A DNA stretch of 64,000 nucleotides from contig NC_060059.1 of assembly GCF_020283565.1 (NCBI RefSeq), positions 45,652,572 through 45,716,571 on the forward strand, written 5' to 3'. Each line of letters starts with the position of its first letter. The stretch's first letter is position 1. Shown piece after piece: positions 46,158-58,527 of this stretch. The notes beneath the pieces are model-generated. The model searched no databases, had not been told where the DNA came from, and was given only the letters and a program-made list of their open reading frames with translations. A program made the position numbers and the translations under genes. The DNA comes from Trifolium pratense (taxonomy: Eukaryota > Streptophyta > Magnoliopsida > Fabales > Fabaceae).

Positions 46158-46700
46158 ATGAATCATTCATGGTATCTGGACAGTGGATGCTCAAGGCATA
46201 TGACTGGTGAGAAACAATTGTTTTCAAAGCTAACTCTCAAAGAAGGAGGTTCTGTAGGATTTGGTGGTAACCAAAAAGGGAAAATCATTGGTACAGGTAC
46301 AGTAGGTAATTCTTCTTTATCTATTAATGATGTTTGGCTTGTTGATGGACTTAAACATAATCTATTGAGCATAAGTCAATTTTGCGACAATGGATATGTA
46401 GTTGTTTTTGGTAAGGAATCTTGTACTGTATCAAAACAGTCTGACAAATCCATAGTGTTCAAAGGATTGAGGAAAAACAATGTTTATAAAATCAATCTTT
46501 CTGACTTGAATGAACAAAAAGTGGTTTGTCTTTTGACATTGAGTGAAGAAAAATGGATCTGGCACAAAAGATTGGGCCATGCTAACTAGAGGTTAATCTC
46601 TAAGCTTAGCAAGCTTGATCTTGTCAGAGGTTTGCCAAAAAACAAATATCACTCAAATACACTTTGTGGTTCATGTCAAAAAGGAAAGATTACTAAAACC
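46158..46700 (+). pseudogene. Protease and pre-integrase region of element A
   Basis: Contains the copia protease active site WYLDSGCSRHMTG, then the pre-integrase zinc motif (HKRLGHAN ... LCGSCQKGK). A TAG at 46587-46589 replaces the Trp codon after GHAN. The frame continues to about 46700, where it shifts into the integrase frame. Confidence 0.85.
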
Positions 46701-47202
46701 TCTTTTAAACCTAAGAACATTAGTCTCTACTTCAAGACCTTTGGAACTACTTCACATTGATTTGTTTGGGCCAGTTAACACTGCCTCTATCAATGGAAAG
46801 AAATATGGATTGGTCATTGTTGATGATTATAGTAGATGGACATGGGTAAAATTCCTAAGAACAAAAGATGAAGCTTATGATGAGTTTAGCTTCTTCTGCA
46901 AACAAATTCAAAATGAAAAAGGCTACACCATTTTAAAAGTTAGAAGTGATCATGGTGGGGAATTTGAAAATGAACCTTTTGAAACCTTTTGTGAAAAGTA
47001 TGACATCTTGCATGAATTCTCCTCTCCTAGAACTCCCCAACAAAATGGGGTTGTAGAAAGGAAGAATAGAACTCTCCAAGAAATGGCCAGAACCATGATG
47101 CATAAAACAAATGTAGCTAAGTTTTTATGGGCAGAAGCTGTAAACACAGCATGTTTACATCATGTTATGTTCAAAATAGAATCTACATCAGATCTAAATT
47201 GA
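46615..47202 (+). pseudogene. Integrase of element A
   Basis: The catalytic core is recognisable: LLHIDLFGPVN (Asp), VRSDHGGEFEN (Asp), SPRTPQQNGVVERKNRTL (Glu), all three present. A frameshift near 47150-47165 truncates it, after which the C-terminal part (YIRSKLNKTAYELFKGRKP, FGCTCYILN, GIFIGYSERSKAYRLY) follows in the next frame. Confidence 0.9.
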
Positions 47203-49283
47203 ACAAGACAGCTTACGAATTGTTCAAGGGAAGGAAACCTGATATTTCTTATTTTCATCAGTTTGGATGTACTTGTTACATTCTAAACAATAAAGTTCAT
47301 CTTAAGAAATTTGATGCTAGAGGTTATAAGGGTATCTTTATAGGATACTCTGAACGCTCAAAAGCATACAGACTGTATATTTCTGAAACACATACTGTGG
47401 AAGAAACTATGCATGTCAAATTTGATGACAAAGAGCCTGACCAAGTGTCAGAGCTTGTGGAAGGGTTTTCTAAATTTCAGGTATCAGATGATCAATACTC
47501 AGATATCCCAAACTACTCAGAACATCCTATTTCAGAAAAACCTCTGAACATGATAGTTCCAATAGACTCTGAGCCTCAAAACAATGAAGCAGCTCCTGAA
47601 CCTGCTGAAGATGAGTCTGAAGATGATGATGAACCCCCAAGAAATACTTTCAAATACAAATCATCTCATCCAGAGGAACTGATTCTAGGCAACAAAGATA
47701 GTCCAAGGAAAACAAAATCTCAACTCAAAAGTGAAGAATCTTTAGTTGGACTTATCTCTATGGTAGAACCCACAAAAATTGATGAAGCTCTGAAAGATGA
47801 TGTGTGGATAGTTGCTATGCAAGAAGAGCTGAATCAATTTCAAAGGAATGATGTGTGGAGTCTGGCGCCCAGACCATCTCATAAGAACATTATTGGAACA
47901 AAATGAGTATTCAGAAACAAGCTGAATGAGCAAGGTGAAGTGGTAAGAAACAAAGCAAGACTGGTTGCACAAGGGTATAGTCAGCAAGAGGGGATTGACT
48001 ATACTGAAACTTTTGCACCAGTAGCTAGACTTGAAGCAATCAGGTTACTTCTATCTTATGCTGTCAATCATGGAATAACTTTGTATCAAATGGATGTTAA
48101 AAGTGCATTCTTAAATGGTTTTATTTCTGAAGAAGTATATGTCAAACAACCTCCTGGTTTTGAAGATATCTCAAACCCAGAACATGTATTTAGACTTAAG
48201 AAATCACTGTATGGTCTGAAACAAGCTCCAAGAGCTTGGTATGATAGACTCAGTAATTTTCTTCTTGAAAAAGGATTTGAGAAAGGAAAGGTTGACTGTA
48301 CACTCTTCAGAAAAACAACCAAAGAAGACATTTTAATCATTCAAATATATGTTGATGACATTATATTTGGTTCTACTAATGTTTCTTTGTGCAAGAATTT
48401 CTCTAAGATAATGCAGGACGAATTTGAAATGAGCATGATGGGAGAATTGAAGTTCTTTCTTGGAATCCAAATCAATCAGAAGAAAGAAGGAACATATGTT
48501 CACCAAACCAAATATACAAAAGAACTTCTGAAGAAGTTTAACTTAGACGATTGCAAGATAATGAACACTCTCATGCACTCAACAACTAACATGAGCAAAA
48601 TAGAAGATGAAGGAAAAGTAGATCAAAAGATCTACAGAGGTATGATTGGTTCTTTACTCTATCTGAGCAAAAGGTCTATTCAGTGTTTGTTTGTGTGCAA
48701 GTTCCAGTCAGATCCTAGAGAATCTTATCTTACTGCTGTAAAGAGAATCTTTAGGTATCTGAAGGGAACAACTAATCTTGGATTACTTTATAAGAAATCC
48801 AATGAATATGTGCTAAATGGATTCTGTGATGCTGATTATGCTGGAGATAAGATTGAAAGAAAATCCACAAGTGGCAATTGCCAATTTATTGGTGAAAACC
48901 TTATCTCCTGGGCTAGTAAAAGACAAACTACTATAGCATTATCAACAGCAGAAGCAGAATACATTTCAGCAGCTAAGTGTTGCACACAACTACTCTGGTT
49001 AAAATATCAGTTAGAAGATTATCAAGTAAGCAATCACAATATTCCTTTATATTGTGATAACACTGCAGCCATTCATTTATCTAAAAACCCTATCCTTCAC
49101 TCAAGAGCCAAACATATTGAAATTAAACATCATTTTATCAGAGATTATGTTCCGAAAGGCATAATAGATATCAAGTTTGTTGATACTGAAAATCAATGGG
49201 CTGACATATTTACTAAGGCCTTACCTGTTGAAAGATTTGATTTTATAAAGAAACATCTGAACATGTTTTCAATCTCTGAATAA
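47127..49283 (+). pseudogene. Integrase C-terminus, reverse transcriptase and RNase H of element A
   Basis: The frame holds the rest of integrase, an acidic spacer, a TGA at 47904-47906 in place of Trp before [11 protein letters not shown], then RT motifs [49 protein letters not shown] and the active site IYVDDIIFG. RNase H follows with [21 protein letters not shown] and [12 protein letters not shown]. Compared with element B, the segment around 48665-48705 has lost about 12 nt and replaced the conserved TASRPD motif, keeping the frame. Confidence 0.9.
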
Positions 49284-49735
49284 AAACATTTTTTTTTGGC
49301 TTCTAAGTGTAAGTGGTTAGGTATGTCAGAACTTCTGCATCAGATCTTCTGAAAGCACAAGCTCTGAAGTACTTAACTCTGATAGGATATTTTCAACTCA
49401 GAGGCTCTGGCCCATCTAAGTGGAAAACGTTTAGTATTCGCCTTTAACTGTTGTCCACTAAGATGGCAGTTACTTAATAATTCTTTTTAACACGTGTCAT
49501 GTGACTATCAGGTAGTGGGTGGTTAATGATAACTTTTGGTATTCAAACTTTTGTCAAATAAGCGTAACTTTCCATATTTGCCATTTTTATGTTAAGTTTT
49601 GTGCATTTAAATAAAACTTTCACAATACGCTTGCACATTTTTCACTCTCACAACCCACACTTTCATCTCTCTCTAAACCTTCAACAAAATTTCTTTCTCT
49701 CCTTCTTTAGCTTCAACCCAACCCTAAACTTCAAC

Positions 49736-50352
49736 ATGTCTACCTCAAAGAATCCTCTTGGTATTCCTCCCTATCTCAGAAAGGATATAGAGTACACTGG
49801 TAACGAAATGGAATTTCTTGACTCCATGCTTACACTGGTTACGGAGAAGATGGTTGATTTTGAAGGATTAAAGGCTAACAACTTCGACGTGGAACCCTAT
49901 TTTCTCAAACAAGGATGGAAGAGATACTTCGATATGTTAAATGGACCGGTTTATCCTGAACTTCTTAAGCATTTCTGGATGAAAGCTAAGATTTTCACTA
50001 AGTATGAGGCGAAGCAAGAAGAACAGCTGGCTATTAAAAGGAATCCTAGTTTGAAAGGAAAATCTAGGAAGGAAATGGGTCTTATGGAATTCACTGGTAC
50101 ACAGATTAGGTCAAACATCTGTGGTTTGAGCTTGATCTTCTCGAAGGAACATTTCATCAAGTTATTGAATCTGGACGACAAGGGTCTTATTCTGGATGTG
50201 TTTGAAAAGGATACTAGATACAGAGATGCTCTTCTTCACAAGATGTTTCTTGATTTATCCCAAAAGGGTAAAGTCAAAGGAATGACTTACGAATGCAGAG
50301 TATTATTCGAGATTATCATATCATCTATTTGTCCTAGAATAGGTGTACGTGG
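49736..50352 (+). pseudogene. Truncated extra ORF of element A (SIRE env-like position)
   Basis: The ORF starts at ATG 49736, 452 bp after the RNase H stop. It encodes about 205 residues homologous to the N-terminus of the 895-aa ORF of element B (NEMEFLDSMLTLVTEKMVDF, KEMGLMEFTGTQIRSNICGL). It breaks at about CPRIG, just before the LTR of element D, so only the first quarter remains. Confidence 0.85.
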
Positions 50353-50359
50353 GCCGGAT

Positions 50360-51858
50360 TGAAGGGATTTAAGAGGGGTTTTTCAAAATAATTAATCCTC
50401 TTAGCGGAACAATCCCGATGAACGGATCTTGATTAAACCATTAATCACAAATCAAAGAACACAAAACCACAAGTTTATGTGTTTACCTCTTGAAGTGCAG
50501 AACCTTTGAGGTAGAAACTGTTTCTGATCACGAGCAAAGCAAAGAAGCGATGCATCTACTCAGTCCACACGAACAGAACTTCTCTGATGACCGGTGCTAG
50601 CCAATTCCACCAGAGATTCAGAGAGAATAGGGTTTAGAGAGCGGCGGCTAGGTTTCACTTTGTGAATTAGGTTAAGCTCTTAAAACTTCATCACAAGGGT
50701 TCTATTTATAGAACCACTTGTGTGGTCATCAAGCCAAGCACTGCACCGTACCTTACGGTGGACCGCATTTCTCTATTTTTCATAAATTAAATAATAAGTC
50801 ATACTTAATTATTTAATTACTAATAAGTCCTACTTATTATTTTATAAATAAGTCTTACTTATTTATTTCTCCCATCTATCTGTCATTTGTGTGTGACCAT
50901 ATAGGTTCTCGTAACGTTGGCAATAATATTAAATCACATATTTAATATTATAAACAATGAGCGGTATCTAGCAACACATCACTGCTACCCAAGTGACGAG
51001 AATGTCATGTGATCTGACGAAACCTTTCCGTGATAACGATCGTGTGTATAATTACCCCTTTGCCCTTATATCTATATTGAACACAAGGCATAGATCGTGT
51101 CACCCTTGTATGGTTCAATATCTTATTTCTTGATCCCAGAATATACTGAACAATGAATAAGCTCAATATCTCATATTGACTTAGTTCGGCGTGGCCACGC
51201 ATTTTATCAGTCATATTCCATCAAGAGGCCTACAGATATTGCTCCTGTTATGTAGGAGGGAAAAAATTCCATCTAGGTCACTCATGTCCCTCAGCATGAT
51301 TTGTAGAGTACTCATCAACCGACTTTATAGTCATCTTGTTACGGACAATGTTTGAACGGCAACTAAGTACTCTACTTCACATCTAGGGTCCATAATGGTT
51401 TCAGGTCGAAGGGTGGTATACACCATTATCACTATGAGAATAACTTATGACACTTTTCATAACATACTATGCAGTATTCTCATGGCGGGTCAATCCAATA
51501 TAAATATTACTCCTAATATTTATATCTATGTGAAGACTTGATATCTCATATCCATGACTCGTGAGATGAAGTCATCAGTCTACTCACATAATAGTCTCTA
51601 TGTTTTACTGTTATCCCACATCACAGTAAAACTTGACTATGGATACTTTAAGAATAATGTCTTTATGTTTAATGGAGTCTCACTATTAAGTCACACTTAA
51701 TGTTCCATTTATTAGACTAGTTATTCTAGGGACTTTATTAGTTTGAAACAAACATAATAAAGAAATGCCTTATTATATATATTAAATATATAAATCAAAG
51801 TCATCATACAAAAGACGATTCTATCAAAATAGATTGGCTTTTAGGGCTTACTCCAGCA
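50360..51858 (-). mobile_element. 3' LTR of decayed copia element D
   Basis: A 1499-bp segment begins TG and ends CA. On the minus strand it starts TGCTGGAGTAAGCCC, directly preceded by a purine tract AGTGGGAGAT (complement of 51859-51868). An AT-rich array of aataagtc.tactta units sits at 50785-50870. The matching 5' LTR is not seen before element B interrupts at 56494. Confidence 0.75.
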
Positions 51859-52353
51859 ATCTCCCACTAGCACTAAAGCCAATCAGATATTAACTCAACA
51901 TCTATTGACTAGTGTCATCATCAAGCATCTTCTATGCAAGATTTTCTATTAGTGGATAAAGAACTCTTTCCTATGTTGGTACCCGATACATCTTCCAATT
52001 TACACTTTTGATCTTCTATCAAAAGGAAATAAAGTGTCAAAACTTGTATTTGAATCGTTGGTGAGATCTGGTTTTCCGTTGCTTGCAAGATTAAACCATT
52101 ACCATCTTTAATGAGGTCAAGGGAATCTGCAACGTAAGGAAAACAATTTTCTGCCTCATCTTATGAGACAAACTATTCAAATCATATATTTGACCTTTGT
52201 AATATATATATCAATCTTCTGAAGCTTGTAAGCTTACAGATTTGACATCCGAGCATAAAGTTTATTCCAGACTACAATCTGGGTATACCGTTCTTCGGTT
52301 TTGGACAATCAGTATCATTGTGACTCATTTACAATGATCATTTCCAGATCCGA

Positions 52354-55190
52354 TCAAGAAGCCATCCTTGGTGATTTTAAGATATCCATGGATATTCTTG
52401 ATGGTGATCTAATGACAATCACTAGAAATAATTGGTACATATTGTTTATGCTAATAGCATATAGTACATCTGGTCTAGTACATATCATGATATACATGAT
52501 CAACCCAATTGCCAAAGCATTTGGATACTTCTCATGCATCCCTTTCTCATCCAATGAGGTTGGATATTGTCTTTGAGACAAAAAATACATCATGTGACGT
52601 ATGCAATAATTTCAATAAAATTAAGCACATGAGGTGTCTGTACACTTCATCAAATTTGTACATATGTTAAGGTTGAGATATGTCAACAATCTATCTCTAT
52701 AGATCTTGATTCCTAACTTTTAGGAAGTCTCGCCTAAGTATTTCATCAAGAAACAATTATCTAATCATGTCTTACATGTGTAGTGTATGAAAATTGTCTT
52801 GATGATCAGTATGTCATCCACATACAATACCAGATTAATTTAAATACTCTCACTGACTTTCTTGTGTGCACAAGAGTTCCTTTATTAATCTTAGTTTTCA
52901 TAAAACTTGATCAATAAAACTGATAATTCAACTTTGAGAAATTTGAACAAATTCATAAATGAATTTTGTAATTTATATACTTTTCTAGCATCCTTTAGAT
53001 TAATGAAACCCTATCAATATGTCAAATACATATGTAAGGTCATTCCAATTAAGGAATGCAACCTCATTATCCATCTGCCAGAACTCGTAGTAAAACATAC
53101 AATAATTGCAAGTGGAATCAAATGAGTTTAAGCACTATGATTGAAATAAAGGTTTCATCATAATTGCATCATGATTTGTATGAAACCTTTCACATTCAAT
53201 CACACCTTAAATGTATTCACAATACCATCCATGTGAGTCTTTACAACAAGACTCATATTTATCCTATGAGTCTTACTCAATTGGATGACAATGTTGGAAC
53301 AAAATTGATTTAAAAATGTTTGCCCCTAAATCTATTAAGGTTTTGATGATAACAAAGTATTAATAAACAATTGGAAGGACTAAAAATTTAATTTAAGTGT
53401 GCAGAACTTAGCTTCAGATAAGCTCTGAATAAAGCTCAGAAGACGAGTAATTCAGAAGTTCGCGAGCTCTCAGAAGTTGCAACCTTTAGAAGATGAAGAC
53501 ATCAGAACTTCTTAATGACTAAGCTTCATCAAACTCTGAAGATCTTTTTGAAGTTTGTGAAGATTCTCTTTTGTTAGTCAACTCTTCTACCAATGAAGAA
53601 AATGACCTTTCAAGCTTGATCAGAACAGCTACTCTCATTTTGTCTATCCACTCTTGAGAACGTGGGACATCAGATCTTTTAGCTGAATAAAGAAAGTCTT
53701 CTCTGCACATGGTCAAAGTGTCTGAAACTCTTACTCAGTTTTAGAAACAACCAAACTGCATCAAGACAAGCTGCTTGAAGACAAAAGGTTATCTACTTCA
53801 ACGGTCATTTTTGCAACGACTCTTTTTCTAGTTATATATACTAGAAGAATCAGTTGTAAAGATATCAAGGATTACACACACGCTCGAACAAACTCTGAAT
53901 TTCGAATACAAGCTCTGAACCTCTGAACTAGTGTTATTCAACTCTTAGTCCAAATACTTTGTATTCATTGTGTTTGCTCATTAAGGTTCTCTTAAGAGCA
54001 GTTGTATTCTTTCAACTATTTTATTATCTCTGGTACTTGAGAAATCTTAAGCTTGTGTGCTTAAGTGAGAAGTCTTAAGCTTGTGTGCTTGAGCATTGTT
54101 GTGAAGTCTCTTGCTTGTGTGCTTGAGCATTTGTAATCTTGTGTGATTATAGTGAAATCCCTTGGAAGTGCAAGGGGACTGGACTACTCTCGTTTTGTGA
54201 GAGGAACCAGTATAAATTGCTTGTGTGATCTCTCTCTCTCTCTCTCTTTTATTTTGTGTTATTGTGTTACTTATCCGCTGCTGTTGTAGTTAAGTTAAGA
54301 ACTTGAAAAAGTTTTAAACTTGGCTAAAACACAATTCAACCCCCCCCCCCCCCCCCCCCCCCCTTCTTGTGTTTTCACACCTTCAGACAAAACAATATCC
54401 ATATATGTTTTGTGTACATGGACTCTTTATAAGTCACATTCTCATCTTCCATGAGCATCATATATCACCTTGTCAAGTCATGGTAAAACCGTGACTCTCA
54501 ACTGTGTGATATGACATATCCGACTTATATAGGTCTTGTGCTACTCGAACTGGTGATCCAACAACAACTCTTGTTGAACCGATTCATGTTCCATTCTCAA
54601 AAACATGTGTTTTGTGGTACTCGAATTTACTCAAGTTCTACATCACTCCCACTATATCTTCTAGAGACACATTCCTTCTAAAGGAATATTTTAATTCTAG
54701 TAACAAAACAACTTTTGTCATAGTGAGCATTGTAGAATTACTATTCCTAAGTTTCTTTAGGATACCTCCACAAATACACATTCATCCAAGTCGGAATTAA
54801 GTTTATCTAATAAACCTTACAATCCAAACTATCATAAAGTCGAACTAGGTACTCTTACCTCCATATCAAATATGGTGTCTTTATGATTTCTTTTATTGGA
54901 ACTTTTGTGGGTAAAGAATAACTCTAATTAAAATAAATTTTCGAAAGAGTCGCTGGAGATATAAACGAACTATCTTATTTGTAATCATGTCGAACATGAT
55001 GTAATATAAATAGTTGTTACTATACTCCTTATCTAAGTATTTACCATTACGACTTGTTCGTATGGTCTTGATGATACTTTTCAAAATTATTCCTTTACTT
55101 CATTCATAAATTCTTTGAACAAATTCAAAGAATCATACTTTGTGTCAACCACACATATTCACATCTACTAAGCTAATTAGTAATGTAAAT
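52354..55190 (-). pseudogene. Decayed integrase-RT of copia element D
   Basis: Reading the minus strand right to left gives an integrase-like KSIIKTIRTSRNGKYLDKEY (near 55080), a FLGYPKET-like block (near 54760), a QMDNEVAFLN-like RT block (near 53080), the RT active site LYVDDILII (near 52820), and GLIMYIMICTRPDVLYAI (near 52500). Domain order and spacing fit Ty1/copia. Stops and frameshifts are so frequent that only short runs translate. It is interrupted by the solo LTR at 53292-54385. Confidence 0.8.
53292..54385 (+). mobile_element. Solo LTR of the SIRE A/B family, TSD GACAA
   Basis: The 1094-bp LTR begins TGTTGGAACAAAATTG and ends cacaccttca, with a perfect 5-bp duplication GACAA (53287-53291 and 54386-54390). 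It is inserted in the pol remnant of element D. It has more copies of the roughly 30-bp gcttgtgtgcttgag unit than LTR A, and a 24-base C homopolymer (54340-54363) where LTR A has seven. Confidence 0.95.
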
Positions 55191-56493
55191 GAAGTAACAG
55201 AAATAAAATTATATCTAGCAAATAATTAGTTTAGTGGTTCATATGCATCTCATATGTATATATTTCAAATAGATCAAATGTCACTTTGCCTTAGTTGGTA
55301 ATTGACATACCGAACTATTTTCAAAAATGGAACTCACATCCTTCAAATGATATAAATCAAATGAGTCCAAAATTCCTATCTATGGAATCTAGAAATGTGT
55401 GTCTCACTTATTAATACTAAACAATATTGCTACTAATTTACAAGGTTCAAATCTTATTTGATCCTTATTCATCATTGTTATAGATAAGGTTATCAAGTTG
55501 ATGGAACTCAATTCCATTACTCAATTAGAACAATAGAATAGAAAACATTATTTGGATAATGAAACAACACTTGTCTATTATTCAAACAAGCAGTCATTTT
55601 TCTTGTCAATACAAGGTTTAGGTCCAATGTTTCTATTATTAAATGAAACATAATAACAATTATTTGGTTTCATGTCAAACTCAACTTCTACTATCAATGA
55701 AACTATTTCATTCTAAACGTAGGTTGACTTTATCTATGGTCAAATTTTCACTTCTTTAAAACAACTTCATATTTCAACAAATATGAAATTAACAACTGGT
55801 ATCATATACCTAAGATAAAAAGTGGATAATTTAACTTTCTATAACAAGGTCTATGAAGAAGTCTTACTTCTTTCTTCAATTTTAACTCTTTCAAAATCAT
55901 TAGTAGTTTTTCTCGTATTTGAGAGAACGATTCTCAATACATGTACCAATTCAGAAACTCCTTTCTGAACTATTTATCCTTCGTAAGGACATTTTACAGT
56001 AAAATATAAAATATATGCCAAATATATCTAACTACGAAAATAAGAATATTTGTATCATGATTAAAACATATTTAACTAGGTCTTTAATTAAATATGCTCC
56101 CACTATTTTACTCAAACCAAATGACCCTTCACATTTAATTCGGAAAATCCTGTTGGATGATTTTCTAGTGGGTCGAGATCCGTATTTCACCATGTCTTGA
56201 GTCAGCTTTGGCTGATCACCCAAAACATAGCTATTTAGGTAGGAATCCTTCCAATTGTATCCTATACAATTCTCGAATATTACTTAGTTGGGTGAATAAC
56301 TCCTTATTCTAATCCACCATATAGATTGTTCCCAACTCTTGCTTCTAAACTTTTATAATCGTATTATATTTAGTTTAGTTAAGTTAACCCAAAAAAATAG
56401 CAGTCGGATATTACAATTATCCTATCGCACCTTACTAGTATAGAAAATGCATCTCGCTTTGGCGAACCCACATAATTCGATATTAGTCTTGAT
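55191..56493 (-). other. Remainder of element D, no readable gene
   Basis: This would correspond to gag and the pre-integrase/protease region on the minus strand, but no motif is legible. Element B interrupts it at 56494. Confidence 0.5.
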
Positions 56494-57900
56494 TGAAGGT
56501 GTGAAAACACAAGAAGCGGGGGTTGAATTGTGTTTTAGCCAAGTTAAAACTTTTTCAAAGTTCTTAACTTAACTACGTTAGCAGCGGATAAGTAACACAA
56601 ATAATAACAAGATAAAGAGAGAGAAAGCACACAAGCAATTTATACTGGTTCCTCTCACAAAACGAGAGTAGTCCAGTCCCCTTGCACTTCCGAGGGATTT
56701 CACTATAATCACACAAGATTACAAATGCTCAAGCACACAAGCAAGAGACTTCACAACAATGCTCAAGCACACAAGCTTAAGACTTCACACTTAAGCACAC
56801 AAGCTTAAGTTTCCTCAAGTACTAGAGATAATAAATAGTTGAAAGAATACAACTGCTCTTAAGAGAACCTTAAAGAGCAAATACAATGAATACAAAGTAT
56901 TTGGACTAAGAGTGCAACAACACTAGTTCAGAGGTTCAGAGCTTGTATTCACAGTTCAGAGTTTGTTCGAGCGCAGTATAATCCTTGATGTAAAAATTCT
57001 TTTTGATACAACTGATCCTTCAAGTATATATATAGCTAGAAAAGAGTCGTTGCAGAAATGACCGTTGAAGTAGATAGCCTTTTGTCCTCAAGCAACTTGT
57101 CTTGATGCTTTTTTTTTTTATAAAACATTAGCGTGCACAAGCATCACATGATAACCATGACATCCCAACTATGTTGGCACCCCATAATCATCACCTATCA
57201 TTTGCAGCACCCTAAAAAATTTATTAAAAAGAAAGAAAAAAGAAACAAACTTGGGGGGACTAGACCAAAACCCAAGGAAACAAAAATACAAGGAACCTGC
57301 CACTGCCTCATTAAAAACCTTTCCTGGAAAACCCCAAGGGATAAAACCAAGGATAAGGGAAAAAGAGTGCAATGGATTTAATGAAATCTAAAAGACGGAA
57401 GACCCATTAAATTGCTAATATAAACCTTTCTAAAATTGAGTAAGAGTTTCAGACACTTTGACCATGTGCAGAGAAGACTTTCCTTATTCAGCTAACAAGT
57501 CTGATGTCCCACGTTCTCAAGAGTGGACAGACAAAATGAGAGTAGCTGTTCTGATCAAGCTTGAAAGGTCCTTTTCTTCATTGGTAGAAGAGTTGACTTG
57601 CAAAAAAGAATCTTCACAGACTTCAAGAAGATCTTCAGAGGTTGATGAAGCTTTAGACACTTAAGAAGTTCTGACGACTTCATCATCTGAAGAATGTAAC
57701 TTCTGAAGTTCAACATCTTCTGAGCGTTTGTAAACTTCTGAATACATATCTTCTGAGCTTCACTCAGAGCTTATCTGAAGCTAATATCTGCATACTTAAA
57801 TTAAATTTTTAGTCCTTCCAATTGTTTATTAATACTTTGTTATCATCAAAACCTTAATAGATTTAGGGGCAAACATTTTTAAATCAATTTTGTTCCAACA
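56494..57900 (-). repeat. 3' LTR of element B, with internal insertion
   Basis: On the minus strand it begins TGTTGGAACA and ends ccttca. It is about 310 bp longer than the related solo LTR because of an insertion at about 57109-57432. The promoter palindrome is at 56644-56677. Confidence 0.92.
57109..57432 (-). mobile_element. Poly(A)-tailed retroposed fragment inside LTR B
   Basis: Comparison with the LTRs at 42683 and 53292 shows that this segment is extra. On the minus strand it ends in a run of A (57110-57120 as T on the plus strand) immediately before the resumed LTR sequence GCATCAAGACAAG. About 10 bp of LTR were lost at the site, and no clear duplication is visible. It is probably a LINE or SINE 3' end. 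Confidence 0.55.
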
Positions 57901-57915
57901 ATCTCCCCCTTTTTG
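57901..57915 (-). other. Polypurine tract of element B, with two upstream copies
   Basis: Minus-strand AAAAAGGGGGAGAT abuts the LTR. Similar AGGGGGAG tracts lie at about 58130-58139 and 58328-58340. Multiple polypurine tracts upstream of the 3' LTR are a known sirevirus trait. Confidence 0.75.
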
Positions 57916-58527
57916 ATGATGACAAACATAAGTATTAATTGACAATTGTTATTAAATTAACTTATCATGTTTCTCTTAGGTTTATGAGGTTTGCAAGCTC
58001 CCCTAAGATTGATACTCCATAAAGCCTAAGCTTTAAGTTTTATCCATGAAATTTTAATTTAGTATAAGACTTAAGTATTTAAAGTAAAACAAATTTCATA
58101 TCTTTCTTCAGAGCGAGAGGTTTGCAAGCTCTCCCCCTGAGTCTCATAAGGCTAAGTTAAAATTGCACTTTTAACTTATCCTTACTTATGAAATTTAATT
58201 TCAGTTTTAAATTACTTAATCTCCGCATTGAAATACGTAAAACAATTAAAAGATAACTTTTAATAACTTAACAAACAAAAGTGGTTTCAGCTTTTTGAAA
58301 CTTATCAACTTTCAATTAATGCGTAACTACTCCCCCTTTTGTCATTATCAAAAAGTAAAAAAAAAATTAGATAACCAAGACAGTCAAAGAAGGAAATTGG
58401 TTGTTACAAAGGTGAATTTATTTCAAAAACGAAAACCAACGCGCCAAAAAGTTTATAAAAGGAGAACTTTGTTAACAAACATTCTTCACAACAAAATATA
58501 AGCAAGATATATAAGAAATTAAGAAAA

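Larger units (their letters stand above)
42683..50359 (+). mobile_element. Element A: SIRE/Maximus-type Ty1/copia, 3' end missing
   Basis: The 5' LTR (42683-43731) is followed by a tRNA-iMet-type primer site, gag, a long gag-pol linker, protease, integrase, RT-RNase H and the start of an extra ORF typical of sireviruses. Continuity stops at about 50352-50359, where the LTR of decayed element D begins. The rest of A may lie right of the window, beyond nested insertions. Gag-pol carries at least four in-frame stops and three frameshifts, so this copy is inactive. Confidence 0.9.

Noticed and set aside
53292..54385. This LTR as the 3' LTR of element A
   Set aside because: It has its own perfect GACAA duplication and lies inside element D pol sequence, so it is an independent solo LTR.
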